Of a DNA stretch of 64,000 bases, positions 8,455 through 19,686 are shown piece after piece. Source of the DNA: Pseudomonas rhodesiae. GTDB taxonomy: Bacteria; Pseudomonadota; Gammaproteobacteria; Pseudomonadales; Pseudomonadaceae. Location: NCBI RefSeq assembly GCF_007858255.1, contig NZ_VFEU01000002.1, positions 248,001 through 312,000 of the forward strand, written 5' to 3'. The position numbers were made by a program, and so were the translations under genes. Below the pieces are notes generated by a model that saw only the letters and a program-made list of their open reading frames with translations, did not search any database and was not told the origin of the DNA. Positions within the stretch are counted from its first letter, which is position 1. Every line of letters starts with the position of its first letter.

Positions 8455-10350
8455 ATGACTGCCCCCCACCGTTTTCTCGCCTGGCTGGTGTTGCCGGCGT
8501 TGATGTCGTGCAGCTTCAACCTGTTGGCCGCGACGGCCGAGGGCGCGCCCCAAGCCCTGCATTTGCTGGACTACATCGGTGCGGATTACCCGCCGACGGT
8601 AGACGCGGGCAAGGTGGTGGACCCTTCGGAATACCGTGAACAAGTTGAGTTCCTTGGGGTGTTGCAGGGTTTGGTGGCGGACTTGCCGGCCAAGCCGGAA
8701 CGCGCCGAACTGGTAACGGGCGTCGAAGAATTGCGCGTGGCGGTGACCGCTCGTCAGGACGGTGCCACCGTTGCCCGCCAGGCTCGGCAGTTGGGCGCCA
8801 AGTTGGCGGTGGCTTATGAAGTGAGCCAGGCCCCGGCCATCACGCCCGACCCAACGCGCGGTGCACCCCTCTACGCCCAGCATTGCTCGGTGTGCCACGG
8901 CAATTCTGGCGCTGGCGATGGGCCGGCAGGTGTGGGCCTTACGCCGCCGCCGGCGAATCTGCGGGACGCCGCGCGGCTGGATCGCCTGAGTCTCTACGCG
9001 ATCTACAACACCTTGGGCCTGGGCGTCGAAGGCACCGACATGCCGGCGTTCGCCGATCAATTGGATGACCGCCAGCGTTGGGACCTGGCCACCTACATCG
9101 CCGAATTTACCGCCGACCCGGCGGCCGCCAAGAGCGAGCAGCCGTTCAACCTCGCCGACCTGGCCCGTCGTACTCCCAATGAAGTGCTGGCCGCTGACGG
9201 CGCCGCAGCTGCCGCGGCCTTCCGCGCCCAGCGTGCGCAGCCGCCGCAGGTCAAGCGCGGCCCGGCACAGTTGCTCGACTACACCGCGAGCACCTTGGAC
9301 AAGAGCCTGGCCGCGTACCGCAATGGCGATCACGAACAAGCCTATGACCTGTCGGTAGCGGCGTACCTGGAAGGCTTCGAGCTGGTGGAAAGCTCCCTGG
9401 ACAACGTCGACGCCAACGTGCGCAAAGACACCGAAAAGGCCCTGATGGCCTATCGGCAGTCGTTGCAGGACGGGTTGCCGATCGATCAAGTGCAGCAGCG
9501 CCTGGACATGGCCAAGGCCAAGCTCGCCGCATCGGCCGGTTTGCTCGGTGGCGATGGCCTGAGCTGGTCGTTGAGTTATATCTCCGGTTTGCTGATCCTG
9601 CTGCGTGAGGGCCTGGAAGCGATCCTGGTGCTGGCGGCGATCCTGGCGTTCCTGCGTAACACCGGCCAGCAATCGGCGGTGCGTAGCGTCAACGCCGGCT
9701 GGGGTTTGGCGCTGTTGGCCGGCCTGGCTACCTGGGCGTTGGCGGCGTATGTGATTGATGTCAGCGGTGCCCAGCGTGAATTGCTGGAAGGGTGCACGGC
9801 GTTGTTCGCCAGCGTGATGGTGCTGTGGCTGGGTGTGTGGATGCACGACCGGCGCCACGCGGCGGCCTGGCAGGACTACATCAAGAGCAGCCTGGTGGGC
9901 GGCGGTGGGCGCTTCGGTTTTGCGGTGCTGGCGTTTTTCTCGGTATACCGCGAGCTGTTCGAAGTGATCCTGTTCTACGAAACCCTGTGGCTGCAAGCCG
10001 GCCCGGCCGGGCATAACGCAGTGCTGGCGGGGGGCGCCACCGCGCTGGTGCTGCTGGTGGGGCTGGCCTGGGTGATCCTGCGCGGTTCGGCGAAGCTGCC
10101 GTTGGCGCTGTTCTTCGGTATTAACGCGGCGCTGCTGTGCGCGCTGTCGGTGGTGTTCGCTGGGCATGGTGTCAAGGCATTGCAGGAGGCGGGTGTCTTC
10201 GGTACACGGCCGGTGGCGTTCTTTGACTTCGACTGGCTGGGCATCCACGCCGACGCTTACTCGCTGAGCGCGCAGGTGGTGGCGATCCTGGCGATTGTGG
10301 TGCTGTACGGCCGCAGTCGTTTGACCGAGAAGCGCCGAGTGGCGGTATAA
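8455..10350 (+). CDS. FTR1-family iron permease with N-terminal cytochrome c domain
   Basis: A 631-residue inner-membrane protein. A signal-like segment is followed by a cytochrome c domain with the heme motif CSVCH near residues 144-148. After a long helical periplasmic region (residues 240-360) comes the FTR1 permease domain with seven hydrophobic segments. Two REXXE iron-translocation motifs are visible: REGLEAILVL near residue 384 and RELFEVILFYE near residue 499. FTR1 proteins import Fe3+ after ferrous iron is oxidised. A fused cytochrome could receive the electron, replacing the separate oxidase of yeast Fet3 or EfeOB systems; that last point is inference. It is followed two bases later by YaiI. 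Confidence 0.88.
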   Translation: MTAPHRFLAWLVLPALMSCSFNLLAATAEGAPQALHLLDYIGADYPPTVDAGKVVDPSEYREQVEFLGVLQGLVADLPAKPERAELVTGVEELRVAVTARQDGATVARQARQLGAKLAVAYEVSQAPAITPDPTRGAPLYAQHCSVCHGNSGAGDGPAGVGLTPPPANLRDAARLDRLSLYAIYNTLGLGVEGTDMPAFADQLDDRQRWDLATYIAEFTADPAAAKSEQPFNLADLARRTPNEVLAADGAAAAAAFRAQRAQPPQVKRGPAQLLDYTASTLDKSLAAYRNGDHEQAYDLSVAAYLEGFELVESSLDNVDANVRKDTEKALMAYRQSLQDGLPIDQVQQRLDMAKAKLAASAGLLGGDGLSWSLSYISGLLILLREGLEAILVLAAILAFLRNTGQQSAVRSVNAGWGLALLAGLATWALAAYVIDVSGAQRELLEGCTALFASVMVLWLGVWMHDRRHAAAWQDYIKSSLVGGGGRFGFAVLAFFSVYRELFEVILFYETLWLQAGPAGHNAVLAGGATALVLLVGLAWVILRGSAKLPLALFFGINAALLCALSVVFAGHGVKALQEAGVFGTRPVAFFDFDWLGIHADAYSLSAQVVAILAIVVLYGRSRLTEKRRVAV

Positions 10351-10352
10351 CC

Positions 10353-10808
10353 GTGCGCGTCTGGATCGATGCCGACGCCTGCCCGCGCGCGGCCAAGGAC
10401 CTGGTGGTGAAGTTCGCCCTCAAGCGCCAGTTCGAGGTGGTGCTGGTGGCCGGGCAGAGCCAGATCAAGCCGGGTTTTGCCTGCGTGAAGCTGATCGTGG
10501 TGCCCAGCGGCCCGGACGCCGCCGATGACTACCTGGTGGAGCACGCGGTGCCCGGCGAGTTGGTGATCTGCAGCGACGTGCCACTGGCCGATCGCCTGGT
10601 GAAAAAAGGCGTCACCGCGCTGGACCCGCGAGGCAAGGAGTTCAGCCCGGCGAACATGAGCGAGCGGCTGGCGGTGCGCAACCTGTTCACCGACTTGCGT
10701 GAACAGGGCCAGATGGGCGGCGGACCACCGCCCCATGGGGAGAAGGATAAGCAGGCGTTTGCCAATGCGCTGGACCGACTCCTTACGCAGCTGATGCGCC
10801 AGGGTTGA
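10353..10808 (+). CDS. yaiI: YaiI/YqxD family protein (DUF188)
   Basis: A 151-residue soluble protein beginning with a GTG codon and reading MRVWIDADACPRAAKDLV, the hallmark of the YaiI/YqxD (DUF188) family with conserved Asp residues at the putative active site. CSDVPLADRLV in the middle is the second family motif. The fold resembles PIN/NYN nucleases, so a nuclease role is possible, but the biochemical function is not established. Only two bases separate it from the iron permease, so it is probably co-transcribed without being functionally related. Confidence 0.88.
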   Translation: MRVWIDADACPRAAKDLVVKFALKRQFEVVLVAGQSQIKPGFACVKLIVVPSGPDAADDYLVEHAVPGELVICSDVPLADRLVKKGVTALDPRGKEFSPANMSERLAVRNLFTDLREQGQMGGGPPPHGEKDKQAFANALDRLLTQLMRQG

Positions 10809-10845
10809 TGGTGGCGCGGCTTACTGCATCGGGCCGGTCAGGCGA

Positions 10846-11514
10846 TCACTCGTCGTTCTCGTGGGTCAGCTCCAGCACGCGATCCACCAACTTATTGATG
10901 CCTGACGCCACCTCGCTGATGTTCTTGCCCAGCATATAGGCCGGCGTGCTTACCAGTTTGCGCGCTTTGTCCTCGACGATGTCTTCAACCGTGCACTCCT
11001 GGTGAGTGGCGCCCATCTTGCCCAGGGCGGCTGCGGTGTCGGCATCTTTGCCGATGGTGCAGGTTACGCCCGGGCCGTAGATCTTCGCGGCCAGGGCCGG
11101 CGAGATGCAGATCAGCCCTACGGGTTTGCTCGCCTCGGCGAAGGCCTCCGCCAACGCCAGTACCTGCGGGTTGACGCTGCATGCGGTGCCTTCGCTGGCA
11201 AAATTCGACAGGTTCTTCGCCGCGCCAAACCCGCCGGGTACGATCAGAGCATCGAAGTCGTCGACATTGGCCAGGCTGATGTCCTTCACCTCGCCACGGG
11301 CGATGCGCGCCGACTCCACCAGCACGTTGCGCGTTTCTGGCATTTCCTCGCCGGTCAGGTGGTTGATGACGTGGTGTTGCTCGATATCGGGTGCGAAACA
11401 TTGGACCTGAGCGCCGCGCTGATCCAGGCGCAGCAAAGTGATCACGCTTTCGTGGATCTCTGCGCCGTCGTACACGCCGCAGCCGGAAAGGATCACTGCA
11501 ATCTTTTTGCTCAT
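10846..11514 (-). CDS. elbB: ElbB glyoxalase-like protein (DJ-1/PfpI superfamily)
   Basis: A 222-residue soluble protein. KKIAVILSGCGVYDGAEIHE opens the Rossmann-like fold. The nucleophile elbow is GLICISPALAAK, with the cysteine expected for DJ-1/PfpI-type enzymes. Nearby IVPGGFGAAKNLSNFA matches ElbB (SCRP-27A), which shows glyoxalase activity in E. coli and was linked genetically to isoprenoid synthesis. Start is set at MSKK (11514); an ATG two codons upstream is also possible. It is convergent with yaiI. Confidence 0.88.
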   Translation of the reverse strand: MSKKIAVILSGCGVYDGAEIHESVITLLRLDQRGAQVQCFAPDIEQHHVINHLTGEEMPETRNVLVESARIARGEVKDISLANVDDFDALIVPGGFGAAKNLSNFASEGTACSVNPQVLALAEAFAEASKPVGLICISPALAAKIYGPGVTCTIGKDADTAAALGKMGATHQECTVEDIVEDKARKLVSTPAYMLGKNISEVASGINKLVDRVLELTHENDE

Positions 11515-11630
11515 GGGCATTTCTCCTGGGTTCTTGGCGTTAAATGTCTACTAATTTGTAACCTGTTGCCAATGGGATCTCACAGCGCTGCACCTAATCT
11601 TGATGTAACAAAAATAGACCGGACTTGCCC

Positions 11631-12866
11631 ATGGACTTCGTGCCTTACGCGGTACCGTTTTTCATTGCCTTGATCGTGGTGGAGCTGCTTGCCGACCGTT
11701 GGCGCGGACAGCGCAATTACCGGGTGGCGGATGCCATCAACAGCCTGAGCACCGGTGTGCTGTCTACCACCACGGGCCTGTTGACCAAGGGTGTGGGCGT
11801 GTTGACCTACGCGTTCGCTCTCAAGCATCTGGCGCTGTTCGATTTGCCGGCGCAGAGCCCTTGGACGTGGCTGTTCGCCTTTATGTTCTATGACTTCTGC
11901 TACTACTGGCTGCATCGCATGGGGCATGAGCGCAATATTCTGTGGGCCGCGCACTCGGTGCACCATCAGAGCGAGGACTACAACCTCACCACCGCCCTGC
12001 GCCAGACCAGCACGGGTTTTCTGCTGAGCTGGATCTTCTACCTGCCCCTGGCGGTGGCCGGCGTGCCATTAGTGGTGTTTATCAGCGTGGCGTCGCTCAA
12101 TTTGCTGTATCAATTCTGGGTCCATACACGGCATGTGCCCAAGCTCGGCTGGTTCGAGTGGTTCTTCGTTACTCCGTCCAATCATCGGGCCCACCATGCA
12201 CAGAACGCTCTCTACATGGATCGCAACTACGGCGGGGTGTTCATTATTTGGGACCGCCTGTTCGGCAGTTTCCAAGAAGAAGACGAAAACGAACCGGTGA
12301 TTTTCGGCGTGACCACGCCCCTGGCCAGTTGGAACCCGCTGTGGGCCAATCTGCAGTTCTATGCGCAATTGTGTAGCGATGCGCGGCGAACGCAGAGCCT
12401 GTGGGACAAGCTGCGTATCTGGTTTATGCGCACCGGCTGGCGCCCGGCGGATGTGAAGGCCAAATACCCATTGGCCAAGCCCGACTTGAGCCAGTTCCGC
12501 AAATACGAAGTGCCGCTGGATGTGCGTCAGCAGGTGTACGTCGCCGTGCAATTTGCGGCGTATGTGGGGTTTGGCAGTTACTTGATGAACGTCGGCGAAG
12601 GTCTGCCCACGGCGGCGCTGGTCCTGGGCTGGGGGGCGATGGCGTTGGGGCTGTTTACCTTAGGCGTGGCCCTGGAGAATCGCCCGTGGGCGTTGAAGGC
12701 TGAGCTGCTGCGCCTGGCGCTGAATGCGCCGCTGGTATGGCTGGCGCCGTTGGTCGGGCTATGGCCGGCAAGCAGCCTGGGCTGGCTGGGCCTGGCCAGT
12801 TACAGCCTGCTCAGCGTGATCGGCCTCTACTGCTGCAGAAGCCGGCTTACTCGACTGGCGTCTTAG
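11631..12866 (+). CDS. Sterol desaturase / fatty acid hydroxylase family protein
   Basis: A 411-residue integral membrane protein with three histidine clusters of the di-iron hydroxylase superfamily: HRMGHE, HSVHH and HRAHH between residues 95 and 190. The N-terminal two thirds carry the catalytic fold; the last 130 residues form extra membrane segments. Members oxidise sterols, fatty acids or carotenoids; a bacterial substrate is probably a membrane lipid, but it cannot be read from the sequence. The ATG at 11631 is preferred to a TTG two codons earlier. Its 3' end overlaps the convergent DedA gene by 20 bases. Confidence 0.87.
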   Translation: MDFVPYAVPFFIALIVVELLADRWRGQRNYRVADAINSLSTGVLSTTTGLLTKGVGVLTYAFALKHLALFDLPAQSPWTWLFAFMFYDFCYYWLHRMGHERNILWAAHSVHHQSEDYNLTTALRQTSTGFLLSWIFYLPLAVAGVPLVVFISVASLNLLYQFWVHTRHVPKLGWFEWFFVTPSNHRAHHAQNALYMDRNYGGVFIIWDRLFGSFQEEDENEPVIFGVTTPLASWNPLWANLQFYAQLCSDARRTQSLWDKLRIWFMRTGWRPADVKAKYPLAKPDLSQFRKYEVPLDVRQQVYVAVQFAAYVGFGSYLMNVGEGLPTAALVLGWGAMALGLFTLGVALENRPWALKAELLRLALNAPLVWLAPLVGLWPASSLGWLGLASYSLLSVIGLYCCRSRLTRLAS

Positions 12867-13482
12867 GTTTCTCCACCGGCACCGGCTCGGCAGCGCTCTG
12901 GGCTTGTGCGTCGGCGCAAGCCTGACGGGCGATACGCGCGTTTTTGAAGCGGCGGCGCACCCACAGGCCAAAGCCCAGTACCAGCAATGCGCCCAACACC
13001 CACAGCTCGTACTTCTTGACGCTGCCGAGCATGCCTTCGAGCACGGCGCCAAAGTGGTAAGCCGCTGCGCCCAGCGCGGCGGCCCAGATCGCGGCACCGA
13101 TGCCATTAAGGATCAAGTAGCGCAACGGCGGGTAGCCGGACAGCCCGATCGCCACCGGCATCACGGTGCGCAAGCCATAGACGAAACGAAAGCTCAGCAC
13201 CCAGATGTCCGGATGCTTGCGGATATGCTCCAGAGCCTTGTCACCCATCAGTTGCCAGCGCGGCTTGCGCGCTAGCAGCTTGCGGCCATGCTTGCGTCCC
13301 ATGTAGTACCAGAGCTGGTCGCCGGCGTAGCTGCCGAAGAAGGCAACGACCACCACCAGGTTGATATCCATGTAACCACGGAACGCCAGAAAGCCTGCGA
13401 GCACCAGGATGGTTTCGCCTTCGAAGAAGGTGCCGAGGAAGAGGGCAAAGTAGCCGAAGTCATGCAGAAATTGTTGAAGCAT
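12847..13482 (-). CDS. DedA family membrane protein
   Basis: A 211-residue inner-membrane protein. GTFFEGETILVLAGFLAFRG, GSYAGDQLWYYMGRKHG and FRFVYGLRTVMPVAIGLSGY are in the order typical of DedA/SNARE-associated (VTT) proteins, which act in lipid carrier or phospholipid transport and proton-motive-force homeostasis. A short charged Ala/Pro-rich tail follows the last membrane segment. The start at 13482 places the first helix correctly; the open frame further upstream is only the complement of hemB. Confidence 0.9.
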   Translation of the reverse strand: MLQQFLHDFGYFALFLGTFFEGETILVLAGFLAFRGYMDINLVVVVAFFGSYAGDQLWYYMGRKHGRKLLARKPRWQLMGDKALEHIRKHPDIWVLSFRFVYGLRTVMPVAIGLSGYPPLRYLILNGIGAAIWAAALGAAAYHFGAVLEGMLGSVKKYELWVLGALLVLGFGLWVRRRFKNARIARQACADAQAQSAAEPVPVEKPKTPVE

Positions 13483-13668
13483 GGTCTGGGTGCTGGCGAA
13501 ATGAACGCGCAGCCTACGCCTTCGCGAACATTCATGAAAGTATCGAGATGTGTCACGAAGTGAACAATTCCTACATAAACGACGAATGCGACGACAGGTC
13601 GCATCGATAAGCACAACTGTCATTCCTTCGTCATAATGGCCGCTTATAACTGCAACGCTCGCCCGTGA

Positions 13669-14703
<1,035 letters not shown>

Positions 14704-14720
14704 CTCTCACAGGACACTCG

Positions 14721-16943
14721 ATGAATACCGAAGGACTCTCCGAAGTTGCCGTAAAAGACGCCCACCCGGTGGTGGAGCAAGTCTCCGAGACACCCCCGGA
14801 ACATGAGCCGCTCGCGCCCGTCGTCGCCGCTGAAGTGCCGGTGCCAGCCCCGGCGCCGCCGGTGGTCAACCTGGATGACAGCAGCCTGTACATTCATCGC
14901 GAGCTGTCGCAACTGCAGTTCAACATTCGCGTGTTGGAGCAGGCGCTGGATGAGTCCTATCCCTTGCTGGAGCGGCTGAAGTTCCTGCTGATCTTCTCCA
15001 GCAACCTGGATGAGTTCTTCGAAATCCGCGTGGCGGGCCTTAAAAAGCAAATCACTTTTGCCCGCGAACAGGCCGGCGCCGACGGCCTGCAGCCGCACCA
15101 GGCGCTGGCGCGCATCAGCGAGCTGGTCCACGGCCATGTGGATCGCCAATACGCGATCCTCAACGACATTCTCCTGCCGGAACTGGAAAAGCATCAGGTC
15201 CGCTTTATCCGTCGCCGTCACTGGACCACCAAGATCAAGACCTGGGTGCGTCGCTACTTCCGCGACGAGATCGCGCCGATCATCACCCCCATCGGCCTTG
15301 ACCCGACTCACCCGTTCCCGCTGCTGGTGAACAAGAGCCTGAACTTCATCGTCGAACTGGAAGGCATCGACGCCTTCGGCCGCGACTCCGGCTTGGCGAT
15401 TATCCCGGCGCCGCGCTTGTTGCCACGGATCATCAAGGTACCGGAAGAGGTGGGGGGCGCTGGCGACAACTATGTATTCCTGTCGTCGATGATCCACGCC
15501 CACGCCGATGACCTGTTCCAAGGCATGAAGGTCAAGGGCTGCTACCAGTTCCGCCTGACCCGTAACGCCGACCTGGCGCTGGATTCCGAAGACGTCGAAG
15601 ACCTGGCCCGTGCCCTGCGCGGCGAGCTGTTCTCGCGGCGCTACGGCGATGCGGTGCGCCTAGAGGTGGCCGATACCTGCCCCAAACACCTGTCGGACTA
15701 CCTGCTCAAGCAGTTCAACCTGGGCGAGAGCGAGCTGTATCAGGTCAATGGCCCGGTCAACCTCACGCGTCTGTTCAGCATCACCGGTCTGGACAGCCAC
15801 CCGGAGCTGCAATACACGCCGTTCACCCCGCAGATCCCCAAGCTGCTGCAAAACAGCGAGAACATCTTCAGCGTGGTGAGCAAGCAAGACATTCTGCTGC
15901 TGCACCCCTTCGAGTCGTTCACGCCGGTGGTGGACCTGCTGCGTCAGGCCGCCAAGGACCCCCATGTATTGGCGGTGCGCCAGACCCTGTACCGCTCCGG
16001 CGCCAACTCGGAAATCGTCGATGCGCTGGTGGACGCTGCGCGTAACGGTAAGGAAGTTACCGCGGTTATCGAACTGCGTGCGCGGTTCGACGAAGAATCC
16101 AACCTGCAACTGGCCAGCCGCCTGCAAGCGGCCGGTGCGGTGGTGATCTACGGCGTGGTGGGCTTCAAAACCCACGCCAAGATGATGCTGATCCTACGTC
16201 GCGAGGCCGGCGAGATCGTACGTTATGCCCACCTGGGCACCGGCAACTACCACGCCGGTAACGCCAAGCTTTACACCGACTACAGCCTGCTGACCTCCGA
16301 CGACGCCTTGTGCGAGGACGTCGGCAAGTTGTTCAGCCAGTTGATCGGCATGGGCAAGACCTTGCGCATGAAGAAGCTGCTGCACGCGCCGTTCACCCTG
16401 AAGAAGGGCATGCTCGACATGATTGCCCGCGAAACCCAGTTCGCCCTCGACGGTAAACCGGCGCACATCATTGCCAAGTTCAACTCGTTGACCGACCCGA
16501 AAATCATCCGTGCGCTGTACAAGGCCAGCCAGTCCGGTGTGCGCATCGACCTGGTGGTGCGTGGCATGTGCTGCCTGCGTCCGGGGATCGTCGGGGTTTC
16601 GCACAACATCCATGTGCGTTCGATCATTGGTCGCTTCCTGGAGCACACTCGCGTGTTCTACTTCCTCAACGGCGGCGAAGAGCAGATGTTCCTCTCCAGC
16701 GCCGACTGGATGGAACGCAACCTCGATAAGCGCGTCGAGACCTGTTTCCCGGTGGAAGGCAAGAAGCTGATCATGCGGGTCAAGAAAGAGCTGGAGAGTT
16801 ATCTGACCGATAACACCCACAGCTGGAGCCTGCAGTCCGACGGGCGCTACGTGCGCAACACCCCGACCGGCAACCAGAACCCGCGCAGCGCGCAGGCAAC
16901 GTTGTTGGAAAAGTTGGGTAGCCCGATCCTGGCGGTGAACTAA
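14721..16943 (+). CDS. ppk: Polyphosphate kinase 1
   Basis: A 740-residue enzyme that makes polyphosphate from ATP. After a variable Pro/Ala/Glu-rich N-terminal extension of about 45 residues, [17 protein letters not shown] opens the PPK N domain. The catalytic histidine region reads [18 protein letters not shown], followed by [20 protein letters not shown]. Full length for the family apart from the extension. It is convergent with ppx across a REP pair, so synthesis and degradation genes lie tail to tail, an arrangement known in Pseudomonas, instead of forming an operon as in E. coli. Confidence 0.96.
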   Translation: MNTEGLSEVAVKDAHPVVEQVSETPPEHEPLAPVVAAEVPVPAPAPPVVNLDDSSLYIHRELSQLQFNIRVLEQALDESYPLLERLKFLLIFSSNLDEFFEIRVAGLKKQITFAREQAGADGLQPHQALARISELVHGHVDRQYAILNDILLPELEKHQVRFIRRRHWTTKIKTWVRRYFRDEIAPIITPIGLDPTHPFPLLVNKSLNFIVELEGIDAFGRDSGLAIIPAPRLLPRIIKVPEEVGGAGDNYVFLSSMIHAHADDLFQGMKVKGCYQFRLTRNADLALDSEDVEDLARALRGELFSRRYGDAVRLEVADTCPKHLSDYLLKQFNLGESELYQVNGPVNLTRLFSITGLDSHPELQYTPFTPQIPKLLQNSENIFSVVSKQDILLLHPFESFTPVVDLLRQAAKDPHVLAVRQTLYRSGANSEIVDALVDAARNGKEVTAVIELRARFDEESNLQLASRLQAAGAVVIYGVVGFKTHAKMMLILRREAGEIVRYAHLGTGNYHAGNAKLYTDYSLLTSDDALCEDVGKLFSQLIGMGKTLRMKKLLHAPFTLKKGMLDMIARETQFALDGKPAHIIAKFNSLTDPKIIRALYKASQSGVRIDLVVRGMCCLRPGIVGVSHNIHVRSIIGRFLEHTRVFYFLNGGEEQMFLSSADWMERNLDKRVETCFPVEGKKLIMRVKKELESYLTDNTHSWSLQSDGRYVRNTPTGNQNPRSAQATLLEKLGSPILAVN

Positions 16944-16962
16944 AACCGACGATGTCTGAAAG

Positions 16963-17050
16963 GTGGGAGGGGGCTTGCCCCCGATGACGGTGGAGCAGTC
17001 AATGAATCTGTTGACTGACACTCCCTCATCGGGGGCAAGCCCCCTCCCAA
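16963..17050. repeat. REP palindrome pair between ppk and ppx
   Basis: GTGGGAGGGGGCTTGCCCCC and its complement GGGGGCAAGCCCCCTCCCA flank a core with CAGTCAA/TTGACTG. The complete element can fold into one long hairpin and sits in the only gap between the convergent ppk and ppx genes. Confidence 0.92.
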
Positions 17051-17068
17051 ATTTGTTTTCGGTGTTCT

Positions 17069-18571
17069 CTAGCGCAGGTTCAGACTGAACCCCACCCGCG
17101 TCAGCCATTCTGCTTCCTGGGCAAAATCCGCCTGGGTCAGCTGGTTTTCCTCCAGCCAGCCTTTGGGGAACATCACTTCCAGGCTGTCGCCATCGGCCCG
17201 CAGTTTGACCTGGGGCATCTCCTGCGTGCCACGGATGTGGTGGAACAGGATCGCAAAACGCAGCAGCACACACAGGCGAATCAGTTTGATGCCGTCGTCA
17301 CCGAATTCCGCGAATTTGTCCTTGGGGATATTACGGCGATGGCCGCGCACCAGCAGCGCGAGCATCTGTTGGTCTTCCCGGGAGAAACCGGCCAGGTCCG
17401 AGTGCTCGATCAGGTAAGCACCATGCTTGTGGTAGTGGTAGTGAGCGATGTCCAGGCCCACTTCATGCACCTTGGCCGCCCAGCCCAGCAGTTCGCGCCA
17501 GACGCCGTCTTCCAGGCCCCAGTCCTCGGCCACTTGGTCGAAGGCATGCAGCGCCTTGCGTTCAACGCGGGCCGCTTGCTCCAGGTCGACGTGATAACGC
17601 TCCATCAATGAGCTGAGCGTGCGCTCACGCACGTCTTCATGGTGGTGACGGCCCAGCAGGTCATACAGCACGCCTTCACGCAGGGCGCCATCGCAGTGGT
17701 CCATGCGTTGCAGTTCGAGGGCGTCGAAAATCGCTTCGAGAATCGCCAGGCCGGCCGGGAAGATCGTGCGTCGGTCGGGCTTGATGCCGTCGAAGTCGAT
17801 TTTTTCGGCATCCCCCAGCTTGAACAGTTTGCGCTTGAGCCACGCCAGGCCTTCGACGTTGACCTCGCCGGTGCCGTGCCCGCCCCCCTTGAGAGCCAGG
17901 CCGATGGCGCGGATGGTGCCGGATGAGCCAATGGCTTCATCCCAGGTCAGGCGGTGCAGGGCGTGCTCGATGCTCATGATCTCCAGCCGCGCAGCCGTAT
18001 AGGCCTGGGCGTAGCGCGCCGGGGTGATCTTGCCGTCCTTGAAATAACGCTGGGTGTAGCTGACGCAGCCCATCTGCAGGCTTTCGCGTAGCAGCGGCTC
18101 GAAACGCTGGCCAATGATGAACTCGGTACTGCCGCCACCGATGTCCGCCACCAGGCGTTTGCCGGGGGTATCGGCCAGGGTGTGTGACACGCCGAGGTAG
18201 ATCAGGCGTGCTTCCTCACGGCCGGAGATGACTTCCACGGGGTGGCCGAGGATTTCTTCGGCGCGGCGGATGAATTCGCCACGGTTGCGCGCTTCGCGCA
18301 GGGCGTTGGTACCGACGATTCGAACGGCGCCCAGGGGCATACCGTTGATCAATTGAGCGAAACGCTTGAGGCAATCGAGCCCGCGCTGCATGGATTCTTC
18401 ATTGAGCTGGCGCTCGTCGTCGATCCCGGCGGCCAGTTGCACCTTTTCGCCGAGCCGCTCAAGGATGCGGATCTCACCGTTCTGGGCCTTGGCCACGACC
18501 ATGTGAAAGCTGTTGGAGCCCAGGTCGATGGCGGCGATCAGGGACAGATTCTTGGCTTGGGATTGCGGCAT
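17069..18571 (-). CDS. ppx: Exopolyphosphatase
   Basis: A 500-residue enzyme of the actin/hexokinase-like Ppx/GppA family that removes terminal phosphates from polyphosphate and may also act on pppGpp. [16 protein letters not shown] near the start is the first phosphate-binding motif and [13 protein letters not shown] the second. The C-terminal helical HD-like part contains [19 protein letters not shown]. Full length. Its upstream gap opens the accessory block, so the gene marks the left border of conserved core sequence. Confidence 0.95.
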   Translation of the reverse strand: MPQSQAKNLSLIAAIDLGSNSFHMVVAKAQNGEIRILERLGEKVQLAAGIDDERQLNEESMQRGLDCLKRFAQLINGMPLGAVRIVGTNALREARNRGEFIRRAEEILGHPVEVISGREEARLIYLGVSHTLADTPGKRLVADIGGGSTEFIIGQRFEPLLRESLQMGCVSYTQRYFKDGKITPARYAQAYTAARLEIMSIEHALHRLTWDEAIGSSGTIRAIGLALKGGGHGTGEVNVEGLAWLKRKLFKLGDAEKIDFDGIKPDRRTIFPAGLAILEAIFDALELQRMDHCDGALREGVLYDLLGRHHHEDVRERTLSSLMERYHVDLEQAARVERKALHAFDQVAEDWGLEDGVWRELLGWAAKVHEVGLDIAHYHYHKHGAYLIEHSDLAGFSREDQQMLALLVRGHRRNIPKDKFAEFGDDGIKLIRLCVLLRFAILFHHIRGTQEMPQVKLRADGDSLEVMFPKGWLEENQLTQADFAQEAEWLTRVGFSLNLR

Positions 18572-19016
18572 GGTTTGGGGGTCTCGGTCGATAACCTCGC
18601 CATCGTGCCACGATCGACCGCTGACGCCAACGCGTAGTGCTTAGGGAATTGCGCTGAGGCCGCCCATAAGAATTGGCTGTAGGAAAAGTAGGTTATCTTT
18701 CTTGGTCGCTGTAGCGTCCTCGTGTGTTCTTGTAGGAAGTTTTAACTTTTGCCTGTTGTAGTGCGAATTATGATTTTGCCTACACCTTTCATGTCGGTAT
18801 TTTATTTATTGCCTTGTCGGGGCCTACCCTGGGTTTACGCTTGGCCGACAATAATCTTTTATCGCTCCCACAGTAACTGAGGTGTTGTCTCATTTTTTAG
18901 TCGGGTGCTAAAGGGACAGACTGTCACTCGGCAATAGTGCCGTGGTGTTATTTATTTATTGTTGCCGTTAGGAACAATAAATAAATGCGCCTGATAACTT
19001 CTGTGACAGGACCCTT
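18572..19016. other. AT-rich intergenic region before the pilus cluster
   Basis: No gene is supported in these 445 bases. The right 350 bases are clearly AT-richer than the surroundings. They hold TTTATTTATTGCC at 18801-18813, a five-base-stem hairpin CGGCA/TGCCG at 18929-18942 and the 13-base inverted repeat listed next. Such AT-rich leaders of accessory genes are typical MvaT/H-NS-family targets in Pseudomonas; that is inference. Confidence 0.6.
18951..18985 (+). promoter_or_regulatory. Perfect 13-bp inverted repeat upstream of the pilin gene
   Basis: TTTATTTATTGTT, loop GCCGTTAGG, AACAATAAATAAA: both arms pair without mismatch. It ends 31 bases before the pilin ATG, so it is either a 5' UTR hairpin or a protein-binding site. 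The left arm repeats the sequence at 18801. Confidence 0.6.
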
Positions 19017-19673
19017 ATGAAAAAGATTGTTGGATTGACTTTCGGTATTGCTTGCCTGGCTGCGGCCATCAACGCTCACGCTTCCAGCAGCGCCGAACTG
19101 ATCGTCAGGGGCACGATCAAACCCGCCGCCTGCAACCTCAGCATGACCGGTGGCGGCATTGTCGATTACGGCACCATCCCTTCCGGCCAATTGCTGCCAA
19201 CGGCGTTCAACCCATTGCTGCCCAAGACCGCTCCCCTGAGCATTAACTGCGGCACTACCCCAGCCAAGTTCGGATTGAAGTTCGTCGACCTGCAGGGCGC
19301 CAGCAAGGTCCCTGGCATCCTCAATGCGTTGGGGGCCGGCTATACCGAAGCCCACAACTATGGCCTGGGTGCCGTTGGCGGCCGCAGGACCGGTGGTTTC
19401 GCCATCACCCTCAAAGACCTGCGTTCGTCCACCAGCACGCTGGCTCCCATCGTGCGTGTCGGCACCGGCGCCTGGCAAAACTCGGATGGCAAAGTGGCCC
19501 AGGCCCCTAGTCAGTATTCCTGGCGCAACACCACGGCTGTCGCTCCAGCCGCGATCAGTCAACTGACCGGCACCCTCGAAGTGCGCGCCGTCATTAATCG
19601 GGGCCAGGACCTGGACCTGTCGCGCGATACCGTTCTGGATGGGCGTGCGACGCTTGAGTTGAGTTACATCTAA
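19017..19673 (+). CDS. DUF1120-type fimbrial subunit (probable major pilin)
   Basis: A 218-residue secreted protein with a Sec signal peptide (MKKIVGLTFGIACLAAAINAHA). The mature part has two cysteines, PAACNLS and INCGT, spaced as in chaperone-usher pilins where they form the domain disulfide. The C-terminus reads LDGRATLELSYI, a glycine and alternating strand ending in an aromatic residue, as expected of the donor-strand-complemented last strand. It belongs to the DUF1120 type seen in Pseudomonas fimbrial clusters. First gene of the cluster, separated from the chaperone by a terminator-like hairpin, which suits a highly expressed subunit. Confidence 0.78.
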   Translation: MKKIVGLTFGIACLAAAINAHASSSAELIVRGTIKPAACNLSMTGGGIVDYGTIPSGQLLPTAFNPLLPKTAPLSINCGTTPAKFGLKFVDLQGASKVPGILNALGAGYTEAHNYGLGAVGGRRTGGFAITLKDLRSSTSTLAPIVRVGTGAWQNSDGKVAQAPSQYSWRNTTAVAPAAISQLTGTLEVRAVINRGQDLDLSRDTVLDGRATLELSYI

Positions 19674-19686
19674 GCCACTTATTTGC

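Noticed and set aside
8449..10248. 599-residue antisense frame over the iron permease
   Set aside because: Complement of a gene with heme and REXXE motifs; low-complexity Gln/His/Arg protein.
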